Assembly (NCBI GenBank): GCA_037976565.1
Contig: CP137674.1
Location: 30,597,047-30,661,046, forward strand
Direction: 5' to 3'
Length of the DNA stretch: 64,000 nt
Source of the DNA: Mesocentrotus franciscanus
Lineage: Eukaryota > Echinodermata > Echinoidea > Camarodonta > Strongylocentrotidae
Shown here: piece after piece, positions 52,701 through 61,700 of the stretch
Layout of the letters: each line of letters begins with the position of its first letter
Numbering within the stretch: position 1 is the first letter of the stretch
Notes under the pieces: generated by a model
The model's database searches: none
What the model was told of the DNA's origin: nothing
Seen by the model: only the letters and a program-made list of their open reading frames with translations
Made by a program: the position numbers and the translations under genes

Positions 52701-55700
52701 CGTTCTCAAAACTCCGGCTTACTTGTTATTCCTAGGGTTAAAACAAAGTGGGGGAGCGAACCTTCGCTCATGCTGGGCCTTCATTATGGAATACTCTCTC
52801 TCAATGGATTAAAATAGCAGTTCTGGTGAAGCGTTAAAAAACAATCTTAAGAAATATCTGTTTAATTTAGCCTATAACTGATTACCACTACCTTTCATGT
52901 CTGTACCTCTCCTATTGCACTTTTGTATATATTTGTCATGTATTTCATCTTTTGCACAAGCTGCGCCTTGAGCATTTGATTGTCAAGTGGATTTGGCGCC
53001 TTACAAATCTTATGTATTATTATTATTACACTACAGTTAGTCTATATTTACCAGCCTAACATTTGAAGGCGGGAAATTTAACAATCGAAAACTTTTAATG
53101 AATGCCATGTAATACAGGTCTTTGAAACGTCAAAGGATCACTGTTAAGGTCCTAATGGTCAGGAGAAAAAAGGTAATCCTAATATTCAATAAACTAAACT
53201 CTTACTTTTATCATATTTATCTTTACTTATGATAATGTCGCCACTATATTTGCTATTATCAATAACTCTTCAGCTCGAGGAATGACAATGGCGAAACCTG
53301 TTAGGTAAACGCTTGGTTGAGTGCTTTTGTTTTCAACATCTTTGTAAAATTTTTGACAACAGATTAATTCCATTAATTTAACTTACTTTACCCACCAACA
53401 ATTGTCAATGTTTTAATTGCCCGTAATCTCAATCTGAAGTTAGGAAACGTTAATAAGGTCATGATTGAAAAGAGCGAGTGACGTCAAAGAGTGCACTCCA
53501 TCCCGACTGCGGCCGTCGGAATGATGTTGATGACCCACCCATTATTAGTTGTTATACTAATAGTCTACTGCTCTTACCAGCACACATTGTCCTAGCTCTT
53601 GCTGCTGAGCTGTTCCTCCCCTCACCCGCTGGCCCTTCTCTCAAAGCAGTCACTCTGAAATCATACTCTCTGTCCCGTGTCAAATGAGTGATAGTGAAAG
53701 TTGTATCTGTGATGAGATCTCTTGACGCCCTAGCTTTGTCATCCTGTCCGTGTGTGTTGTAGTAGACTTGATATCCAATCACTGGCCCATCACCATGATC
53801 ACGATTCTCATTCCAAGGTGCCCACATTACGGTGATCGAGTGAGATGTCATGTCTCGGACGAGTATGTTAGTTTCATTGAAGCTTGGAGGTTCTGAACGA
53901 AAATTGAATTAAAAAAAAGTTCTATGAAGCCATAAAAATGTTAAGACTTCGTTTAAAAAAAGAGAAGTTAATAGTTTTTACAGGGAAATGTTATTACTGA
54001 CATAAGTTTTATATTTCAATCCCCTAAGACACACCTCGCACCAATATGTGAAAAAAGATCTTCAACAAATAAACAATAAAAAATAACGACAATACAAAAA
54101 TAAAACAGATAATTGTACGCAGGCCTCGATCTCTCAAGTCATGCTATGTTTTAATACAGGCAAGTGGTCCCCACGAGCGGATACGAATGAATAAAGTTTC
54201 TGACATTTTGTATGAACATGGTATATCAAAACGTGAAACATTTTTATTCTGGGGGTATTTCAGAAAATGTCAAACTTTCAAGTTTATCCATACACGGCCC
54301 ACGGACTTTTCATGTTCCTACAAATTGCGATGTGAGATGTCCTTGAATATCTGGATATATAGCGTTTGATACGAAATAACTTCACTAAACGGTTCACACA
54401 TATATCCCCGTCATCTGATACATTGAGGGACACAATATGTGCACCATCTCTGCTCCCTGGAAAATATTCCAGACACTGGTGAGCATGAGCATGGTGATGG
54501 AATTTTGCAATAGTAGTGACAATGTCTTTCGTCATTCCACTAGGTCCATATTTCTTTCTTCAATGGGTAAGGAGTAGTAATGCCTGGATTACATTTGGCC
54601 TGCGATTAGTCTACGGAGCCCGTATTCTGCCCGTATCCCCTTTTCCGTGCGGCCTCCGTACAGAGGCAGGAGGCGGCCGTGAGATTTTCGTACGGATTCA
54701 CGGGCTGCTCCGCGGCCTCTACGATTTTGCTTCGCAGAAAGTTATACAAATTTGAAAAATCGTAAGCCCGTAGTCCGTAGACATGTCGTAGGTGTCATTG
54801 CACAATCCCCGCACGGACATCGCGCGGAGGACTCGCGCTGATAGTGCAGCAAACGCACGATTTTTCGGTGAACATGGAGGCCCAAAAACAATTCAAAACG
54901 GCACGTCGGCTGCACGGTCACCGCGCCTTCTCCACGCAACCTTTGCACGGAAGCTGCACGGGCTCCGTACGATTTCCGTGCGGAGGCTGCGGAGACTGCA
55001 CGGCTGGTATTGAAATTGCACGATTTCCGTACAATCTCCGAGCAGCCTCTGTGCGGATTTGCCCCGGCCTGCACCCAAGGGCCAATACAAGAAATGGCAC
55101 AATGCTCGTAGATAATGTAAACACAAACATCGTAGCCCGTAGCCTCCTACGATGCCCCCAAAATCGCACGAAAAATCGTAGACTAATAATTTATTGTACG
55201 ACGCCCGAAGCAAATGTAATCCAGGCATAAGTCAGTGCTGTGCCTGCGATCGAACCAACGGTCATCGCACATGCGGTTAAAATCAACATTCCAAAATTCG
55301 ACAATCACACCTCCACATACAGATCTATCATAAAAAATACATGTAAGTCCTTTTATAGACAGAAAAGGCAATATAAACAAATTGTGTTACAGTCATGCAG
55401 ATGAACAAGGCACTAAAAAAGAGTATACTACTAAGATTCCAATCGCATTAACAATGAATGTTTACACAGGACGCTAAGCTTGTCAGTTAATCGTAGCAAA
55501 AAAGAGGTTTGCTGTTATGGTTCAGAATTACTTACCATAAACAGAGACAGCCAGATCTTTCGAGACACTTTCCCCGTCCGGTCTGGGCACAAGACACGTG
55601 AAATTCTGAGGTACCTCATCCAGACTCACCCTAACCTGGTACCAGGATGTCCTGGTTGATTCAGTGACATTGGTCTTCAAAAGGACAACCCTTTCACCTG

Positions 55701-58700
55701 CACCGACCGTATTGGTGACGATGAAGTTTTCAGAGGTCGGTGGAGGTGATCCTGTCACGACACAAACCAATGTTGTAAGTGAGCCGTTGTTTACCTTGAT
55801 GTAGTAGAAGCTCGCTATGGCGTAAGAAGGAACAGGCTGTGTAGGGACGGTAGTGGTGGCAGGAGTGGTAGCACTAGTAGATGCTTGGGTTGAAGCAGAA
55901 GTGGTTTCTACAATGGGGATGGTTGGGGAAGTGGTACCAGAACTTGCCGATTTAGTACCAGGAATCACTGAATATGTTGATGAGGAGAAGAAAAAACATT
56001 TTAGAAATATCTGTTTTTTTGCCTCACGCATGCATGACGCACATATTCCTAACCCACGCAGGCTTATACATGTTCATATAACATAATCATAGAAATCTAG
56101 GTATTCTAAAAGCCAGTAGAAATTTCGCAGGGCAGATATATTTTTAGTCTTTATTTACATCCCCTTGAAAACGTATCAATCTCTTTTTATCACAACAGAG
56201 ATGGTAATGCTTTTTATATTTTCTACATAACTCGTTCAGATATTTAGCGGTAAACTGCAGCGGGTTTTTTTGAGATGACGTAAAGTGTAATACACTTCAT
56301 ATTTCTGTATTTTAAACACAGAGCTCAGTATAAACGCAGGGCCTCTGTTATTCAGACACTTATTCCTATCCATTTCTCTTTGTGCGACTCAGAATAGAAG
56401 TCCTAGATAGATGGCGCAATGGCAATACCTAATAGTTTTATTATTATTATTACTATCAGTAGCAGTAGTAGTAGTGGTAGAACTTTTATTTTTAATATTT
56501 GTTGAATTACTATTATCATTATTATTATTATTATTATTTTATTTTTTTTGTTTCTCGCAATTGAGATTCATTTACACGTTATAAAGAAAAGCCACTGAGG
56601 TTTTCTGCTTCATATCTTAACACGCCTTTATTCTTATGTTGAACTAGGAGCCCATGTGAGCTTACATGTATCTCCGTCCACGTCCTGACTTTGAACTGTA
56701 AAAAGGGAGAAACGATAATAAACAAGGAAATTATTATGCATTTTAGACAAATACACTCGTCCTCTCGTCCAACCAACACATCTTGCCTACACACGGCAGG
56801 GATCAAATCGACCAATATGGAAAAAACTAAAATTGTTCAAAATATGATGCTTTTCAAAATATAGCTTTTAACTGAAGAGCACGTACTTGAGAATATTATA
56901 GAAGTACTTGCAGCTCGTCTAACAATTGAGGTGCGGAAACCTTAATCTTAATACTAGATATCCGGCCCTCAAGGGTTTTCCTAGTAATGTACTTACGATT
57001 AAATATCAAGACATGAGAGAAGACTATTTGATCGTATAAGCAAAATAATTAAGCTCATTAGCACCATTCCGAACGAGGCGATTTTTTTTCTTTCTCAATT
57101 GCTGTTGTGCAAAATCAATCTATATCTATCACCAAGAACGGTTCGATCATATTTTCATAAACATACATAATGATTTACAAGACAATCAGATTATTCTTGA
57201 TAATACCTAAAGTATGTACTATATGTACATAGTTGAAACTGCTCATGATCATATGTGACTTTTGGCCTACCTATGTTCATTTTTGATTTAAATGACAAAA
57301 TTAACTTAAATCGAGATTGAAGTCTGAATGGATTGGAGAACGAATTCCATTGATCAACTCAGCATAATACACAAAAGCAGGGAATGTGTGTCAAATGATA
57401 ACTAACTGCAAATCTAGCCACGAAAAAGCTGAAACTAGTATAAATATGTTTAATCCAAAAACGCTTTGACAAGCGCAAGAAATAATGAAGGACGAAATGG
57501 ATTTCGGTTCTTCAATCGCGATGTCTTTATTCTGTGATACTATTGTATAGTAAATATATTTAAAAAAAACCTTAATATGAAAACTGACTGTTCGAAAAAA
57601 AAAATCACCTTGACAGTTGACACCAGTCCAGCGTTCTTGACACGCAGTCCCATTAATGCATTCTCCTGTATCCTTGGTACAGGTGTTACGTGGAGAGCAG
57701 TGGCACTTTTGCAAACAATTGGCTCCATACGTTCCTGGGTCACATTCTTTAAACACATCATGGGGATTGATAAAGTAATAGAAAATAAGGAAAACATTAA
57801 GAGGTAGGCATAATGCGCTTTTTAAACATCAATATTTCACATTGAGAGGCAGGCCCAAAAATCCAAGGTGCATCGATGTAATTGTTGCCTTGATATTAAA
57901 TTTAGAGAATAAATAAAAACAAATCCTAAATATATTGGTCAATGAGGTATCTAGGATGCGTTTTGAATGCTTTCTAGATTTGGTTCCGCTAATTTTTTTT
58001 TGTCTTCTTCTATTAACTCCCACCCACAAGTGCATTAAAACGTCTATAATAATGTTTAGTTATACCTTTCTAATGATATATATATTAAGCTCGATAACAA
58101 TTATGTTTAAACCCTCAGTTACATTCCAGTACACTGTCGAATAAATTACCCATTTATCTTTAATGAGGAGGGTTCTACATGTATTTGTAGATCACACTTT
58201 TTTAATCATTTCAGTCCAAGCGGGACCGCTTCGAAGGATTTCAATGGAATTATTATAGTTTATATTACGTGGGTTTTAAAGCCAAGAAATGTTGTACATG
58301 CATGTTGTTTTAGTAATGCAACATTTTACACTAACATGATTTGGCTAGGAAAATGCTTACATTGGACATATTTGTACAGCTTCTAGCTACAAAGTGGGAT
58401 GGGGGAAGCATCATCCTTCATAATGTGGAATATTGCCAACTCAGTTTTCCTTCCTTCTTATCGAGCACAATTTTCAAGGGCTACGTGCTTGCACAGTAAT
58501 GGTTACTTAAATATATTTATACGGAAAAGAGTCCATGGCTTTCCAGCTTTTCCTCATATCTAGAATACATTTACAGACATTTTGACTATTAAAAAACGAA
58601 ACAATTTTTCGCTTGTTTAACTGTGTGCGTCTTTTCGAAACACGGATAAAGGAATTATTGTCCCTTGGATTATAATAAAATTACTTTTGTTCCTTTACGA

Positions 58701-61700
58701 GATGACAGAATAATGAAAACTAAAACATCTTCACTTTCAACCCAAGCACCACTTGTTAAAAGATAATACGACTGAGGTTTCGAATGGCAGAGTATATACC
58801 ATTATGGAATCTCGTTCATCCTCAAAGAGGATTCTAGTCCATTATTATGTTACCATGTTCCTTGATACGCACTGATAATATTACTCTTGAATTTATCTAT
58901 TCAGGATATACTTAGGATTATTTCTGTTCAGGTTTCCAAAAATTTAAGGCAGAACAAATTAAACCGTGAGAAATGTCATAACCAAGGTCCCCTCTTAACG
59001 CCTTAGTAATGTACTTGACAAGAAGACTAATTGTCCATTGAAAAGCATTTCTATGTAAACGAATACTTCTTCTCATCACATGAGTTGCAAGGTCACACAT
59101 GGGGCGGCCTCTCTTTCAGTCTTGAGAATCGTATAGTTTAACCCATTCATTACTACAAATATAAATATTCCTTCTTCGTCACTCATATCTTACGTATTCA
59201 GTTTTACCGGTGCTAATAATGAAAGCTGCGTCAAGGTTTTTTTTTTCTTTCTTTCATCTCTTTTCTCGTTACCTTCACTTACACCAGAGAATATAAAATA
59301 TGTCAAGCGTTGGAGAGTAAACATCTCTTTCATGAATGATACAATTATTTGCCGGAATAGACATGTGAAGAACTGTTGAAATATACATGTACATGAACAT
59401 TTATGAGTAATCCATGTTTACACACGTATGTTACATCAAATTGTCCTTCAAGAGGATGTATTTTGGAGGTCTCTTGTTGTAAAAATATTCGCTTAAGGCC
59501 CTATCTCACCGAGCGGCGAATGCGTGCGAACGTTGCGAATTTGGGGTTTCGCCAGGGTTCATAAAAGGTTGCAAGAAAGTTCGCAAACAGTTTTCATTGT
59601 CGTAAACAGTTTTTCTTGTCGCAAAGAAATTTTGAACATGTTAAAAATTTCTTTGCGAATTTGTTTTTCCGCAAACAGTTGCAAGCGTTTGCAAACAGTC
59701 GTAAGCGTTTGCAAAACAGTCGTAAGCCTTTGCAAACTGATGTAAGACGGTGTCGCTGAAATTATTTTTGATTCGCCAATGCTAGCGACCACGCTACCAT
59801 AATGGTTCCTATATAAAATCGGCCCATTGAGTACCAGGAGTTAGCCAAAGGTTCCAAACATTCACAAATGGTGGCAAACGATTGGCAAATAGTTGCTAGT
59901 CTTCGCAAAACTGTTGCCTATAGTCGCTGATAGTCGCCAACTGCCTTTCGCAAACACTTTCGCAAAAATTCGCTCAAATGTTGCTAATTGTCGCTAAATA
60001 TCGCTAAAAGTCGCTACTTTTCGCCAACATTCGTCAGAAAAGTTGGCGAATCCAAATTCGCAACGTTCGTAAGCATTCGCCGCTCAGTGAGATAGGGCCT
60101 ATCTCACCGAGCGGCGAATGCAAACGTAGCGAATTTGGGGTTTCGCCAGGGTTCGTAAACGGTTTCAGGAAAGTTCGCAAACAGTTTTCATTGTCGCAAA
60201 CAGTTTTTATCGTCGCAAAACAGTCGTAGGCCTTTGAAAATCAGTCGTAAGTATTTGCAAACGGTTGTAAGACGGTGTCGCTGAAGTTCTTTTTGATCCA
60301 AAAATCCAAAATTCGCAACGTTCGCAAGCATTCGCCGCTCAGTGAGATATATAGGCCCTTAAGTGATGATTCCAGAATTTGATTTACATGGCTAAAAATA
60401 CCTGTTGTACAATTGATTCCCATATATCCTGCTGCACAGGTGCATCCAAAGGGATCTGGTAGGCAGAAGAGTTTACCCCGACACCCTGGACTGTGATCGT
60501 CTCCTGAAGTATCACACGAAAAGCTACCATCTTGCCCAAACCGGTTTCTGCCCAGGACTTAGAATAAAGTGACAATAAAGAGATAAGGATAAAAGTGCCT
60601 TCATAATAGAGTTTCAAACGACCTTACGCAACAGATTAGTAACACTCTATCGACATTGAGTTGAATTTTATTCGCGTGATAGCTATATTGAAAAGAGTTT
60701 CATGTTTTGGACGATCAAAATGTACGAAATTGGCGATGAAACAATGCAAAATATTATTAATGAAAGCTCATATCGTTATTTGTATCCATTTACGTAAATT
60801 ATTGCATTTCATGTTCTTTAATCGCTTAAAATTCAAGAGATCATACAAAATCGAAGTTAACATGATATTTACAAAATACACAAATTTCATACAAATAAAC
60901 AGAGTTCAGTTACATTGCAGAGATGCAATACCTTTAGGGACAGAAGCAAAATAACAATGATAGTTTTGCAAGTAAATAGATTTTAAAAATGCAATCTTGT
61001 TTTAAACAATGACACCACCTTTCCCCATGTCCCAATCAGGAGGAAAGCGTCACCGTCCATGCCACTGCGCATAACCAAGAAAAAAACCCACATATATAAA
61101 CACACGGACACACACACGCACACACACTCACTAGTACGTATACAAGCACCCATTCACACAAAATACCCACATGAACACATTGCATCATGTATGAATGGCA
61201 ATGCGAAGTGGCACTTATAACTGACATCTATCACCTGAACTGTCTATAGGAATGCAAATTAAATCTATTAAAACCATTAACAAAACAGAAACCATAAAAG
61301 CAGCACTCCTAACAATTCTATTTCTTAAATTTCCGTCTCCCTGACAGCATTGGCGCCGGAAGTGGGGGGGGGGGGGCAAAACGCATTTTCGCCCCTATAA
61401 AGCCACCCCAAAAAAAAAAAATAATAATAAATAAAAAAAAATAAAATAAAAAAATAAATAATTTTCCGGGATTTTTTCTCAATTTTTTTGTAATTTATAC
61501 TTTTTTATGCGTTAGTTGGAAAATTACAATTTCCCAAATATACAGTCAGGCAAAACCATGCTTATTTAGAAGCCTTCATGTCAGGGTCTGCCGAACGGCG
61601 GGGATCGGGGGTTCGAGCCCCACCCCCCTCACTTTTTTGAAAAAGTATGTTAAAGAGAAAAAGAAAGAAAGAATGAGTGACCTGCCAGTGTCACAAATAA

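Noticed and set aside
54742..55230. Several overlapping frames of 110-128 codons on both strands
   Set aside because: They are the product of inverted, GC-rich repeat words in fold-back element 3.
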